Source: Artemisia argyi (Eukaryota > Streptophyta > Magnoliopsida > Asterales > Asteraceae). From it: a DNA stretch of 64,000 nt. Every line of letters starts with the position of its first letter. Within the stretch, counting starts at the first letter, position 1. The stretch spans positions 12,561,987-12,625,986 of the forward strand of contig CM060696.1 of NCBI GenBank assembly GCA_030686995.1, written 5' to 3'. Of the stretch, positions 36,010-49,587 are shown piece by piece. A model generated the notes under the pieces. It worked only from the letters and a program-made list of their open reading frames with translations. It was not told the DNA's origin and did not search any database. Made by a program: the position numbers and the translations under genes.

Positions 36010-37500
36010 GGACTGTCACACAAAAGTTTTACTTCTCAAGGGATCTTGAGAAGCTTACAATCCCCGCTAGGCAAGTGTACCTGACCAATGTAGTATAGTG
36101 TAGTGGTAAGAACCAGGAATTGATCATTCTCCACAAGGAATAGTGTTCGTTAGGATTGAAAATGATCTAAACTAGGTCTAGAGGTGAGGGATGATTCTTT
36201 TTGTATTTTTATATTTTTTTAGAAAGCAAGTAAAAATCTCGGGTTTTGAAGGAATGGGCAGAATTAGTTGCTAGTCAACTAACCCAAATAACTACAAATG
36301 CAATAAAAATAAAATAAAAAGAAAATAAATAAGTTGTGAAAACTAATATGGAGAAAAACGTGTTTACTTAGGTTTCACTACTCCTTAGCTATCTTTTATT
36401 GATTGATAGATTTGTTACAATTGTGTGGATGACGGGTTGTATTCCATAATATCAGTCGTGGGGGCGTGTACGTCCTTCCCCAACTCTATAAGATCCTACC
36501 TCTTCCTATGATGACACGTTTAGTACCCTATCATGGCCTCATTAATAGTCACTTATGAATTAAACACAACCAATTAATCATAGTACACATCCGATTCAGG
36601 TTTTTTAAGACATCAAGCAAGTTACCAATAGGAGATTAGCCAGTTTTCTTAAGCCTAACATTGAAATCATTCATCCAACAACAATTAATAACAAACCATC
36701 AATCAATAATCAATAGCTAGGTTTCATTACATCTAAGCAAACACAAACAAACCTAGCCTAGCATTTTAATGTAAAGACAAGCGTAAGATAGAATCAAACA
36801 ACACATAGACATATTGAATGATTGATAGAATACATATATTTAATTAAACATGGAAGAAAAAAGGTTTGGAAACCTCAAAATAGCTGCAAAAGTCAACTAG
36901 GGTTCGTACCCTAAGTTCTCTCTAAAGTTCCACACTTAATGAATGAAAATTAGATGAGTATTTATTGATTTTACAATCTTGACGGCGTTACCTTATGGGT
37001 CGTGACGCCGTCACCTCGCTGTGTTTAAGGTTCCTTGATGGCCTAGATCCATTTCTGACACCGTCACCTTGTAAAGTTCTTTGGGCCGTCTCTCTTTGTG
37101 ATAACACGTGACGTCCTTGGTGCTTTATAACGTGACGCCGTCATTCTTTAACTTCCAAATTATTTTCTGTCCCGTCAAGTATATAATAATTATCCACCTC
37201 TTTGTCAACACATGATGTCGTCACCTTTTAGACTGTGACGCCGTCAAGTACTGTTTCTAGCATAATTTGAGACTTATCGTTTTCTTCACTTTTATGCTCC
37301 AAAAACATCCAAAATGCTTCCTTTTTCATATTTTCTCTCAAAAGTACCTAAAATGACAAAAGGAACGATTTAAGGCAATATTTGATCATAAAATTGCAAT
37401 TTAAGGCTTAAATGACCCCTTAAAAGCGTAACACTTTTCGTCTCATCAAATACCCTTACACTTGGGATTTGCTTGTCCTCAAACGAATGAGCTTTTTTTC
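36010..37500. repeat. Probable LTR-retrotransposon remnant
   Basis: The stretch gctaggcaagtgtacctgacc...gtagtatagtgtagtgg and the later cccttacacttgggatttgcttgtcctc resemble phrases I associate with LTRs of plant Tat/Retand-like gypsy elements. This is from memory and low certainty. No coding sequence. It contains a cluster of TGACGCCGTCA-like palindromes (36980-37250). Confidence 0.35.
36980..37250. repeat. TGACGCCGTCA palindrome cluster
   Basis: At least seven full or partial copies, for example CGTGACGCCGTCAC at 37001-37014, CGTGACGCCGTCAT near 37131 and TGTGACGCCGTCAA near 37236, are spaced 25-60 bp apart. Confidence 0.7.
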
Positions 37501-37905
37501 TAATCAAAATACAAGTTATGGGTCATTTAACATTAACATAAAAGTAATTACTATAAATAATCGTTCCACCTTAATCAAAATAAGCATGGAAATTATACAC
37601 TAGCACCTCATAAATAGTGTTTGGATACTCTCATCTCTCGGGTGTTATAAACCTATATAACTAATGGAAATGGAAAAAAATATCACTCACTACCTGTCAT
37701 AGCAAATAGATTACCATAGGCTTGGGAAAGTGATAAGGCAAAAAGTGTACCACTTTTAGGGGGTCATTTAAGCCCTAATTCGTGATTATTTGATCAATTA
37801 TTGCCCTAAATCATTCCTTTTGTCATTTTAGGTACTTTGGAGAAGAAATCTGGAAAAAGAAGCATTTTGGACATTTTTGGAGCGAAAAGTGAAGAAAACG
37901 GCAAC
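37275..37905. repeat. Imperfect inverted repeat, 165-bp arms
   Basis: 37275-37440 and 37743-37905 are inverse copies at roughly 80% by eye (landmarks TTTTCTTCACTTTT, CCAAAATGCTTC, CCTAAAATGACAAAAGGAA), with a 300-bp spacer. They look like two opposed fragments of one repeat family. The right arm abuts the broken copia RT at 37908. Confidence 0.8.
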
Positions 37906-37907
37906 AC

Positions 37908-40900
37908 TCATCAGTCTTGTTTTTGAAGACCTATTTCATTCCTATGACCAAAACACCCTGTGGGCATTCAACTAGGGTCATGACATTGTTTCTGTCAAAT
38001 TGTTCCAATTCATCTCATGGCCTGAACCCAACTTTCATGTGTCAGGGATTCTTTGACATTCTTAGGCTCTATGTCAGAGTGAAAGTCTACATAGAGACAT
38101 ACATTGGCTGAGGCTGCCTTGAGTTTAGTGGCCATGCTTCTGGTAAGCATGCTGAGGTTTAGGATAGGAGTTAGAACTTGTAGAAGCCTGATTAGTTGGA
38201 GGAGTAGGTTCAGTCACTGGATCCTGAAGTGTCTCAAGATTTTGATCTTTAGTGACCTCAATGTTAACAATTTGATCAGAGGGTTCCTGAACATTTAGTT
38301 TAGTGGGTGTAGTCTCATTGGAGACTTGTTGAGTATCGGTGACCTCACTGATGGTTGGTTGAGGAAGATTATGAGGAATGATGTAGTATGGAATATCTGC
38401 ATCTGCTTGGTATTGAGTAGAGGGATTAGTCTCAGGGTGACACTCATTAGGAGGATATCTTGATGAGTTATCAATACCAATTTCCTCAACTGAGGAGTTG
38501 GAGAACCTGATGGATTCAATGCTCTCATCAACAGTAATGTGATAGTTTTCCTCAGTTTGCTGTCTCCTAGTGTTGAACACCCTGAAGGCTTTGGATACAA
38601 GAGAGTATCCCAGGAAGTATCCATCATCAGCTTTGGCATCAAATTTACCTAAGTGATCCTTGTGGTTATGAATAAACACATGACACCCAAATACTTGAAA
38701 GTAGTTGATGTCAGGAATCCTTCCTTTGAATATCTTATAGGGGGTCTTATTGTGTCTTTTTACAATGACGGACCTATTTTGAGTATAGCAGGCTGTTCTG
38801 ACTGCCTCAGTCCAAAAGTGTTTTGAAAGAACTGAGCTACTTAACATTGTCCTTGCTGCCTCAATGAGTGTCTTGTTCTTCCTTTCAGCTACTCCATTTT
38901 GTTCAGGAGTATAAGGAGAAGAGAAGTTCTGAGAAATACCTTTCTCATCACAAAAACACTCAAGGTCCTGGTTTCTGAATTCAATACCATTGTCAGTTCT
39001 AATCTATTTAACTTTGACATCATTTTGATTTTTTATATTCCTAACAAAGGACATGATTGTATCAGCTGCCTGACTCTTTTTGGTCAGGAAGTAAACCCAA
39101 GTGTATCTTGAGTATTCATCCACTATGACCAGAGTATATTTCTCATGGTTAATAGACATTGGACTAACAGGTCCAAAGAGGTCCATGTAAAGGAGGTGAA
39201 GGCAGCTTTTGATGGAGAAGGATTGTTTGGTTTTGACTGATGCCTTGTGGTGTTTACCTTTCTCACAAGCAGAAAATGGCTTGTCTTTGGTATACACCAG
39301 GGATGGAAGGCCGAGAACTTTGTTCTGTTTGGCCAGGTTGTTGATACTTTCGAAGTTAAGATGAGAGAGTCCTCTATGCCACAGCCAGTTGATTGTTTCA
39401 CTTGCCTTAGTGAAGAGGCAAGTCCCATTTTGAGTAAGGGTTGACATGTCTAGGACATAGACATCATCCCTCCTGGGAGCAATCAACACAACTTCCTTGT
39501 TAGCATTGAAGATGGTTCGTCTCTTGTCATCAAACTGAACTATGTATTTTGCATCACATAGTTGACTCACACTGATAAGATTCTACTTGAGACCATTGAC
39601 ATAAGCTATTCTTGTAAAAACTATACCATTGCAGTTTACTGAACCATAACCTTCAGTAGGAGCTGATGAGTTATCACCAAATACTACCTTGGGTCCTGGT
39701 TCTTCCACATATTTATGCAGATAATGCTTCACACCAGTCATACTCCTTGAGCATCCACTATCGAGGTGCCAAACAGGGTCATTGGTATGTTTTTGCACAA
39801 ATAGTAAACTGGGTTAGTTTTTCTTGTTAACCTACCTCCTAGTGGGCTTTGTCCTCAGGGACTTTTTGAATTTAGCTATTGAGTCATGGTCTGAGGTAGA
39901 GTGAACTGAGCTTCCATAAGTTTTACATTTGGTGGTTAATGAAGACTCAGTAGACTGAGAGGTGCTGGAAGTGATGTCTCTTCTGTCCTGAATGACTTTG
40001 TCATGTCCTCTGTCATCATGAGAAGGGTCTCCACAAATGTTACGACAATTGTTCATCATACAATCATCAGGAAGATGATCATTCAACCCACGGTGAGGAC
40101 ATAGCAGGAAAGGCTTTACCTTTTGTCTTTGTTTAGAAGAAGAGGCATACTGATAACCTTTTGTTTTGTAAGGTCCTTGTACATTCAGGGATGCATAGTG
40201 AGAGTTGTGATCAGAAGTCCTGTGGTCCTCTTGTTTGCATATCATGCAAAACAGGATTTTGTAGCAATTATCAGTGGTGTGGTTTGGATAATTGCAAAGT
40301 TCACATCTCACTAAAGGTCTGGATGTGGATTTTGGTTTGGAGGAACTTGAGGAAGTTGGTGGTTTTTTAGATTTTGAACCAGGGAGTTTTTCAGTGGACT
40401 CAATTTTTTCACTCAACTTCCTGACAAGTTCAGCTAATTGATCGTATTTAGAATCATTGCTGTCAGGTTTCACTTCAGTGGATACTGAAGGTGTGTGAGT
40501 TTCAGAGGGTATTGAGGTAGGTCTCTTCAAGATAGTTATTCCTAAACCTGATTTCTCCTTGAGAGAATGTGGTTGATAGACTGATGAGGTAAGATCAGAA
40601 CTAGATGCCGCTCCCTGAAGTTGTTTCAGTGGAGGGAGTGGTGATTGGGAATCTGACTTAGACTTAGTGATGGACTCAGTATTACTAGGTTCATCAGTGA
40701 CTCCTAAAATCTCCTTAATGGCCTGACTTTCAAGCTCCAAAATCCTTGCAGTGTTAAAATTTGGCATTTTACTATCATGATTGACTCTTTCAATCCAATC
40801 ACTGGGTTTTGGAACTAGCTCTTTGCTAGAGAGAATGCCAGCTGATAGAAAGGCTGTTGCATGGTTACTCTCCCCAGAGTTTTCAGTGAGTTGGATTTCA

Positions 40901-42630
40901 CCTAGTGAAGCCTTTTTGGTACTAGGTGTGAGGCTCACTGTGTCTAATAGTTTGGGGTTCTTTTGAGTCCAACTAAAAATAACAGCTTTTTCCTACTTAA
41001 GTTCTTCCTGAAGAGCTTGATTTTGTTTTACAAGTTCAGAGTTTTGAAATTGAAGTGTAACATTTTCAAGTTTAGCTTGTTTTAAAGCAAGAAGTTCATC
41101 TCTACACTGATTTAACTCAAAACTCAGTTTTTTATATTTTGAAAACAAATTTAATATCTGCTCTTCAACATACTTAAGATCAATATTTATATAATCTAAG
41201 TAAGATTTCCAATCAGAATCATCATCCATCAAAAGTAAGATGTTTACCTTTCTCATGGTGATGCTCACCCACTCTCCATTCCTTGCATGAATCTTTCCCA
41301 CAGCTAGCTTGTTGTCTTCTGAGAGAGCCATCAGGGCACTGACATGAACTTCTTAATCCTTAGAGGATACTTCTTCCTCGTCTCAATCAAAGGTTTCAGC
41401 AACTAGCCCTTTGCTTTTAGCTTGAGCAGGTTTAGGGGCCTGAGGTGATTGAGTGACTGAGGAGGCTGACTCAAGAAGAGCAAGTTTGGCCTTGGCCTTT
41501 CTATTTTTGGCGCTAAAATCTTTTTGAGGAATTTTTTCAATCTTGTTTTGAAAAGACTGACTAGATTGAAGAATTTTTGGTTGAAACTTGCTAGTTCCTG
41601 AGAAAGAGTTGTTTCCTGAGAATTTGTAAGATGGTTCTGAGGTTGTTTTTGAGAAGTAGTCTTTTGCAAAATGACCCTTTTTACCACATTTAAAGCATTC
41701 AGAATTGTCATTTGCTTTTGTGCTTGAAAAGTTTTTGTTTCTTTTAATAAATCTTTTTGAGTGCAAGAAGTGCCCTTTCATGAAATTCAATTTGTAAATC
41801 ATTCATGTACTCCTCACTTGTTCTTTCATCAACCTCATCATCGGATCCATCTTGAAAATCCTGCACAACACCATTGGAATAGAAAGCAGTGAATATGGGT
41901 GAGGAGGTCAGGGTTTTTTAGTCTCTTGAGCCTTTTTAGAGTCTGGGTATCTCCTTGAGATTAGGTTATCCTCATAGAGAAATTTACCATAGATCTCAGG
42001 AAGCTCAAGATTTTGAAGGTGATTAGCATTTCTCAGACCCTGAGAGAAGTTTAAGCACTTCTCAGTGAGACTTTTCACAAAGCCAACATTGATTTCATGC
42101 TTAGACAGTGTGACACCAGCATTGGTCAGTTCATTTAGGAGGGTCTTATACCAGGTGTAGGTCTCTGAGAGACTTTTAGAGTCTTTGGCCTTGAAAGTAT
42201 TGTACTCAAGTTTCAGGTCCATTATCCTATTTTCCTTGGTATCTGAGGGACCTTCATAGATGTGAACCAAGTCAGTCCATGTCTGCTTGGCAGTAGGACA
42301 GTTGATGCTGCTTCCATTAAATCATCAGGAAAGCAAGATATAATGATGTTTTTCAGGTGTTGGTCTTGATTGACCACCCTCCTCTCATCTTGGGTCCACT
42401 AGGCTTCAGGTTTGATTAAACCTTGAGCAGTTTTAGGGACATATGGACCATCGTTAATAAGCTTAATGTAATATGGTTCCATCCCTGTCAAGTAGCAAAG
42501 CATGCGCTTTTTCCACTAGTCAAATTTACCAACTTTAAGTGTAGGAGCAGTAGCAAAGTAGCTTCCACCCTTTTTATCGACTAGTTAGGGCACATCAATG
42601 TCAGCCGTGGTAGGATCTTAATTTTAAAAA
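37908..42630 (-). pseudogene. Broken Ty1/copia gag-pol polyprotein
   Basis: Most of the reading lies in one minus-strand frame broken by several stops, plus frameshifts near 42305 and 41800-41900. In order: gag (FATAPTLKVGKFD, ending near 41908), CCHC knuckle (CFKCGKKGHFAKDYFSK near 41650-41700, with the last Cys changed to Tyr), a long Ser/Thr/Lys-rich linker (39832-40938), protease start WHLDSGCSRSMTG (near 39770), GAG-pre-integrase WLWHRGLSHLNFESI, integrase core DLFGPVSPMSI...DEYSRYTWVYFL and TDNGIEF...YTPEQNGVAERKN, and the integrase C-terminus (to 38125). The RT domain starts near 38080 (WVQAM...VIGMK) and is cut off after VFKNKTDE at 37908. The loss of a zinc ligand, the stops and the missing RT/RNase H make it non-functional. 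Confidence 0.92.
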
Positions 42631-42686
42631 CTTTGAGCACTCTTTAGTTTTGAAAACAAATTTTGAAAAGTTTTACAAATCAGAGG

Positions 42687-42699
42687 CTCTGATACCACT
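42687..42699 (-). other. Primer-binding site of the copia pseudogene
   Basis: The minus strand reads AGTGGTATCAGAGCC directly after the LTR end, a perfect Met-tRNA-type site. Confidence 0.85.
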
Positions 42700-42985
42700 T
42701 GTTGGTCCCTTTTACAATGTTAATGTTAACTATTGAGTTAAACTAACCAAGTTCCATGGCTTGAACAAAGACTTAAAATGATTAACAGTAATAAAAATGT
42801 AAAGATAAGAGACACAATATTTTCAAAGTTTAATTCTTATTAGAAGTTAATCAAAGAATTATACCCAAGTGTTTGCGGAATAACACTTGAGAATGAAACG
42901 ACAAGTATGGTATGACTCCTCTCTAAACCCAAACAAAGTTTGAGTGACAACTAAAGGTCCTACTGAGCTACCTCAAGGACTGTTG
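42700..42985 (-). repeat. Copia 5' LTR, probably truncated
   Basis: On the plus strand it starts TGTTGGTCCC (the LTR end in element sense), next to the primer site. The outer boundary is uncertain. I place it where the sequence character changes near 42985. The 3' LTR is gone. Confidence 0.55.
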
Positions 42986-45893
42986 TAAAACCAAAAATTT
43001 CCCAAACATGTAAAATGACCAAATTGCCCCTATAATTTAAAACTTAAATAAATGCTTAAATAAAACACCAAATAAATCCCAAAAACTTGGAAATGAGCAA
43101 CATATGACCAATATTATTTTTGTATGAATATTTTCAATATTTGAACTTATGAAAAAATTTATAGCACGCCTAAATAAGTTGTATAAGTCCAAAATGAATT
43201 AAATAATTTGTACATAACTTAAAAATAAAGAGATAACACCAAGATAAATTTAGAAAATATTGAAATCTAATTTTGTCCACTCTCCTAGCCCATATTTTGG
43301 CCAAACCCCCCCCCCCCCCCCCCCCCCCCCCCGCGCACTACTCCTATATAATTTTATCTCGTTTCCTTTTCATTTTAAATAGTTTTGAAAACCCTAAAAA
43401 CACACCAAAATCACACCGGCGGCTCAGGATTTTTCCTAGGGGTTTGGCCATTTTTCTTGGGACGTGTTTTAACGTAGGGAAGGATAGAAAAATACTAGTT
43501 AAGGTGGTAGAGTGCTCGGGTTTCAGTTTGGGATTTTGTTCGCTCGCTATTTTTGGCCGAGAAAGGAAAAATCGAAACAGCTCATTCCATTTGATCCAAC
43601 ACCTTTGGGTATTTTTGTATCATCCTTTTTACTCTATATTATCATTATAAAATCATGAAATCAATCCATGCATGATACATAAGGCTATTCGAATTATAGA
43701 AGAAAAAAACCCTAAAAACATGCAAAAATTCTAGATTGGCCATAGTAATTTTTGGTACTTCGAAAATATTTTTTTGATGTGTTATGATGATTATACGACT
43801 CATGTAAAATGTGCTAGCAATTATTCGAAGCTTATGGAAATTGTTTTTTATTTAATTGTTTTGATTCGATTGAAATAAAATAAAATAAGGTGTGAATGGT
43901 TTAGGGTTAGGGTTTTGGGTGATGTTTTGTGATAATTAATGTTGCAATTATTGTATAACAATAATGGGGTGATTCGGTAAAATAAGGGTTTGATGGTTTT
44001 GATTTATTTTGTTAGCCGATTGGTATATTAAAAATGAGAAGGGGGTATTTTTTAATTTTATAAACTTATGTGGTATTTTTGTTACTTATATTGGATCAGG
44101 GGTAATTAATATAAAATATAATATGAGGGTGTTATATGTGAAATTTGTAATTAAAAGGTTTAAATGGTAATTTATTAATAAATTATTTTGAATTGGAAAT
44201 TAATTAAAATAGAGGGACTTGTTTTGTAAATTTTGTAAATGAAAGGTGATTCGTATAATTATTAAAGTAAAAGGTAAAATGTGTAAATTCTGATAATTAA
44301 GGGTTTAATGTGATAATATGGAATTGTTAAGGATATTTTGTAATTTAAATGTTTAATTAGGGTTTATTTGTAATTAATATAATTAAAGGGTTAAAAGTGC
44401 AATATTTGTAAATTTGAAGGGTTAATCTTGTTAACTTGTGTATAATTTGTATAAAATATGAAAACTTGTAATATTTACACTTTAGACTTTTAACTATGAC
44501 ATAATTGCAATTGAAATCCTAAAATATGTAAAGTGATTTATTTAAACCCTAAAATCATTAAGACTTATTAAAATGAACCCTAATTCCATAATAATGTTTA
44601 ACAAATGATTTAACTTGCATTTTGATATTAAATCCTTCTAATTATGGAAACCTGCTATTTATGGAAACTTACCAAATAAGGAAACTTTCTAAAAATGGAA
44701 AATTGCTAATTTTGGAAACCTACTAAATATGGAAAGTTTCTAAAGATGGAAGATAACCTAAAAAGGAGTGATCTGAATTTAAAATGAACTATTGAATAAT
44801 TCTCGACTTCTAATTCATCTAGGTTCTGTGAAGAAGGAGCGGTTTCTGTTTCTGTTAGGTCCTTTCACTAATTTTGCTTTGTCATCGGGTTGAGGTACAG
44901 ATATTCTGACCTTCCTTATAAGGTTTCTCATGACTTTGATCCTTGATTCTTTATCTTGATATGATCCCTTTGTGCCTTTGCTATTATTCCTTTGATTCTT
45001 GATATAATTCGTTCATTATCTTATGACATGAATATTCGAATCCCTTGATAATTTGAAGGTTCATTTGATATTGTAACTGGATTGAAAACCTTTTTAATTA
45101 TATCATGAAAATGTTTTGATAAAAACTATTTTAAAATGATGTTTATGAGCACGATGCGATACCACTTTTATATGGAATTTTACTAACTTTTATGAAAACT
45201 ACTTTTAAATACTATCTTTATGAAAACCGTTATTAAAGATCACTTTTATGAAAGCCATTATTTAATGATTTCTTTAAATGAACATTTGATATAAACTTTT
45301 GAATTGAACCTTTGCTATAAAAACTTCGAACCATTTATGTGAACCCTTGATTATGAACCTTTGGTATTCTGATGACTTAGACATTTGCCAAACTTTGACT
45401 TTGCCTTCTCATTACTATGTTCCATTTTCCCTACCGCTATTATGATTTCTGACCTTGGTACATTGGACATCTTTGGTTCATTGATATTATGTTTATCTGA
45501 AAACCCTTTTTGAAAACATAACTTGGTAATATGAGATAGTACTATTTGAACTAATTTCTGAAAGTATGACAACATGTCAGTTTCTAAATGGAGGTTTTAA
45601 ATAATCTTTGACAAAATGTTTTAATGAAATACTTTTACAATAACCATGTTTTAAAATGAATTGCTAAGTTTTCCGAATCAGATTCTTATATCATTTTCAC
45701 ACTTGTAAACCTTGAACCATTGATACGAACCTTTGTTTGTTAGGATTCCCTAAGCCACTGCTATGATACCCTTTTACGATAACCATGTTTTAAAATGAAT
45801 TTCTAAGTTTTCCGAATCAGTTTCTTATAACATCATCGTTATCGGGAAAATCGAAGTGAAACCCAAGACGGGTTTCATCTGAGGCTGGGAGGC
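42986..45893. other. AT-rich LTR-like remnant region
   Basis: No coding motif found. It shows the composition typical of the gypsy LTRs elsewhere here (poly(C) run 43306-43332, then TATATAAT and a pyrimidine-rich stretch), so it may be part of an LTR or untranslated internal DNA of the element whose next LTR starts at 45894. It contains a 17-bp tandem repeat (44643-44761), a roughly 64-bp direct duplication (45632-45695 and 45771-45834), and a short TTTAGGG-like run near 43898. The sequence ends in GAGGCTGGGAGGC, a plausible polypurine tract. Confidence 0.4.
44643..44761. repeat. 17-bp tandem repeat, seven units
   Basis: Units such as TATGGAAACTTACCAAA, TAAGGAAACTTTCTAAA and TATGGAAAGTTTCTAAA keep an exact 17-bp period. 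Confidence 0.85.
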
Positions 45894-47539
45894 TGTGACA
45901 ACTGGTATATATTTTGGGACCCTTTTCAAATTTACCGCATTACATTTTCATAAATGTGAAATTTAAACTACCGATGATTTTATTGAGTCTCGTGAATTTT
46001 TGAGAAAACTAGAAGTTTATATAACGCGTTTATTACTCTGCGTACGATTTAGTTTACTTATACACCTCAAATAAGGTACTACGTGACTTTGGCACTAGAA
46101 ATCCTAATCAAACGTAAGATAAACAATTTACGAATTTATTTCCTTTTACGAATGTATTTATAGTCAAATATTTAGGAAAACTTAAATTACGAACCATGAA
46201 ACAACATGAATGAACCCGAGAGTGGTGATGACCCATTTTTTCTAGTTCTGATTTAGCTTTGTCAACAAAAATTTAGAAAATATTACATTTTATTTTATAA
46301 ACGTATTTATTATCACTTTTTATGGAAAACGTATTTAAACCCAATGGTAATGTCTAAAAACATATTTGGTGACATCTAGTATTTTTCCGGGAATGAAAAT
46401 AAGTTAAACCGGGTGAGAGTATGATAATTTCCCACTAGTCCCTACACCAAACCCTCACTTACAAATAACTAAGAAAACAAGGGCCTAATTGCAATTTAAC
46501 TAAAATATCACCAATAACACCTAACCCAAACCTTCCACCCTCATTCCACCCTTACCAAAACTCTTTCTTCTTCCTCCCTTGCTCATTGTCGCCGGCCACA
46601 CACACAAAACCACCACCACCATTTTTTTTCATCATCCAAGATTACCAAATCAATCCCATGACTTTCTTATCATTCTAGTATAATAATTTCATCACCAAAC
46701 AACCTCCATCACCTTTTTCTTGCTTCATTCGACCCATACATCATCATATGTAGCATTATTGTTGTTAAAATCTTGAGAAACTAAGAAGAAAAGGTAAGCT
46801 AGTGAGTTTTTCTTGTGGGTTTCACTTTAACCCGAGTCAAACTTACAATAATCTTGTAATTTTGGGTTCAAACTTGATGGATTTTTATATTCTAATGATC
46901 TTTGGTTAATAAAAACATGAAATAACCAAGTTTGCTATCAAAATGGTGTGTTTGGGATTCAGATTTGACCTAGGTCGTGGGTCATACCCACGAATTTTAA
47001 TGGGTTTTGATGTTTTGGAACTAGTTTGATGCTTGTGGTTGATTCTTGATTCATATTTGATGATTTGGTTATGTTTTGGTACAAGTTTGAAACATTTTAG
47101 GCGTGTTTGGATGCATAGCCGAAACCCACAAGGCCAAATGGCCAAGTGGTTGGCTCGTTGGCTTCAAACCGAGACCCTATGGTCACGGTCAATGGTCCTT
47201 GTGGCCGACTTATGTTGTTATTCTTGTTATGTTAATTTTTTGGTTACATTTGTTATGGTTTAATATTGGGATTTGACATTATTGATTGCCGTTATGATTT
47301 TTCGGCTAAAATATTGATATGGAAGCTTGTGGTAACATAATGGTTGATTTTGGTTGAAGTGTTGATATGATGGGATTATATTTTGGACGTTGTGGAATTA
47401 TGGGAATCGATTGTGTGACGATTTAGAATAACGGAGTTTAGGTTAGACGAGTGTCGTAGACGACCTCGTGATGCTTGGAGTATTGTTTGAGGACATTGGA
47501 CTTGGTTTGATGATGAGACGAGGAATATTTGTTTTGTGA

Positions 47540-47541
<2 letters not shown>

Positions 47542-47628
<87 letters not shown>
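47542..47628. repeat. (TA)n microsatellite, 87 bp
   Basis: Uninterrupted TA inside the split LTR. Frames through it read as Ile-Tyr repeats and are not genes. Confidence 0.95.
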
Positions 47629-47629
<1 letters not shown>

Positions 47630-49459
47630 CTTGTGAGATTGTGCAACTTCGGAGTTGTCTTGACTTTCTAGTCAACGGCTACTTCAACAATGCCGTAACA
47701 TGGACTTTTTGGACTTCATTTGATTATGTGGACCGGGAAGTGATGACTCGGACAAGTGGACTCGGATAATTAATAATTCGATAAACATTAAATTCGTTAA
47801 AAATCATTTATAACAGCTAACTTTTTTATGTATATAAGTCCAAATATATATAGACATATGTGCAAACATGTATGTATATATATACATATGTCCACTTATA
47901 TATACTAAATAAGTAACGTAATAAATAAATAATAACGTTAACGATAACTATTAACTATTAAATTGGATTAATATTTATCGGGAACTTTATTAAAACGAAT
48001 TGGCTTTTATGACTAAAATGGAAATGTTTTGGAAATAAAGCATGAAAAGTTTTCAAAACAAATATCGTACGACGAGAGTTATTAAATGTTCGAGTGCACG
48101 TGAAACTAAATAGATACTAGTTTTCTTTTATTATTTATTACCCCTCATTTATTGTTGAAGTTTCAGATCGATTTAACATTAATAGGTCATTTAGTACGGT
48201 TGTTGAACCTATTGGACTGACGAGCCCAATGGGAGCTCAATAAGAGTACCAAGCGATAATATTAATGAGAAATGTATCCTACGACTCTTATATACGATAT
48301 AACTTTGGAATCAATAAGTATACGGAAGAATGGTTAAGCTTATCAGGTTGAAGAATTTGATAAGAGATTGACCCTTCGAACGAGAACTTATCGACTCTTA
48401 AGGTCATATCTTTGACCTTAGCTTTAACTTGAGACTTGACTTGTTTGACGTTATATGTTACTTGAACTACTTGATTTGTTTGACGCGTTATGCGTTTATG
48501 GGCTACTTGACTCATTCATATGAAGCCATATTTAACTTGTTTATTGGTGTAAGTTCACTTGAGTCGAGACTTTGTCTATAAGACACACCCACCCGACGAT
48601 ACCAAACGATACCAAACATTAACTAACGGTTTTCAAGCGAATGTTTTGAAAGATAAAACAGAAACTATTTGGGAGATTTTGGGAAAATACAAAACTCTTT
48701 GAAAAACTATATTAAACCGAACTTTATACGATTAGGTGCCAAGTCCATAGATTGTCGTGACGTTTAGCCGCTTTATACTCTCTTACATTTGTTACATGTG
48801 CTTTACTAGACTTGAGGTAAGTTTCATAGCCCCACTTTTACTCGTACTTTATTGTTTTCTAAACTTGGGGGAGAAAACATGCAAATTATTTTCTCAGACC
48901 TGCTACTACTTTTTTTGTTTTGCTATATTGTGTTGGCTAGTTAAGGTTAGATTTGCGGTAGATGTTGCCTTATGCTAGGGCTGTATAACACCCCTAGTTT
49001 TGAAAACATGCAGCGGAAATTAGATTGGGTGTTACTTCATAGCGCACAGTTTATTAGTAGAAAATGATTGTCATTTTAGTCATTTTAAAGATCTATCATT
49101 CGAATATAATTATCAGAGTTTTAAAAGAGGTCCTCATTTGTCCCAAAGTTTATTAAATCAGTTTTCGAATGATAGGAAAATTTATAGCCTTTATAAGTAT
49201 CCGTGCTCCTCCGTGCCATCCTTGCTCATTATGGACCTGAGATAAACACATGCTAAAAGTGTCAACACAAAGGTTGGTGAGTTCATAGAGTTTATAGTTT
49301 CGAATATCGATTTCTAAAATCAGAGAGTTTATGATTCCACAATAGTAATAATAACAGTTGATTATCAAATTAAAGTGTGAGTAAGTCCATAATATTCATA
49401 GCTTAAATCATTGATTTATCAAAATCAGAAAATTAGTGATTTCCTTATTAATTCAAAAA

Positions 49460-49587
49460 TAGTCCGTTGATTTGCCCTTCACCGGGTCAACACCAAAATA
49501 GTAGTTTGTTTGTCCTAACTGGGACAACACCCAAATATTAGTTTGTTTGACCTAACCGGGTCAATACCAAAATAGTAGTTCGTTGCC
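49460..49587. repeat. 38-bp tandem repeat, three units (LTR A)
   Basis: Units follow the pattern GTTTGTTTGACCTAACCGGG then TCAATACCAAAATA. Equivalent array in LTR B near 57572-57700. Confidence 0.8.

Noticed and set aside
36095..36125. tagtgtagtggtaag resembling a tRNA D arm
   Set aside because: No matching T arm. Such phrases are common in LTR remnants.
43273..43650. Proline-run ORF
   Set aside because: Created by a 27-base poly(C) run. The rest shows no recognisable domain.
43898..43915. Interstitial telomere-like TTTAGGGTTAGGG
   Set aside because: Only about two units, within chance for AT-rich DNA.
47138..47180. tRNA-like D-arm phrase (ggccaagtggttggc)
   Set aside because: No B box or cloverleaf partner found. 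Considered chance.
47376..47769. Ile-Tyr repeat ORFs
   Set aside because: Translation of a TA microsatellite.
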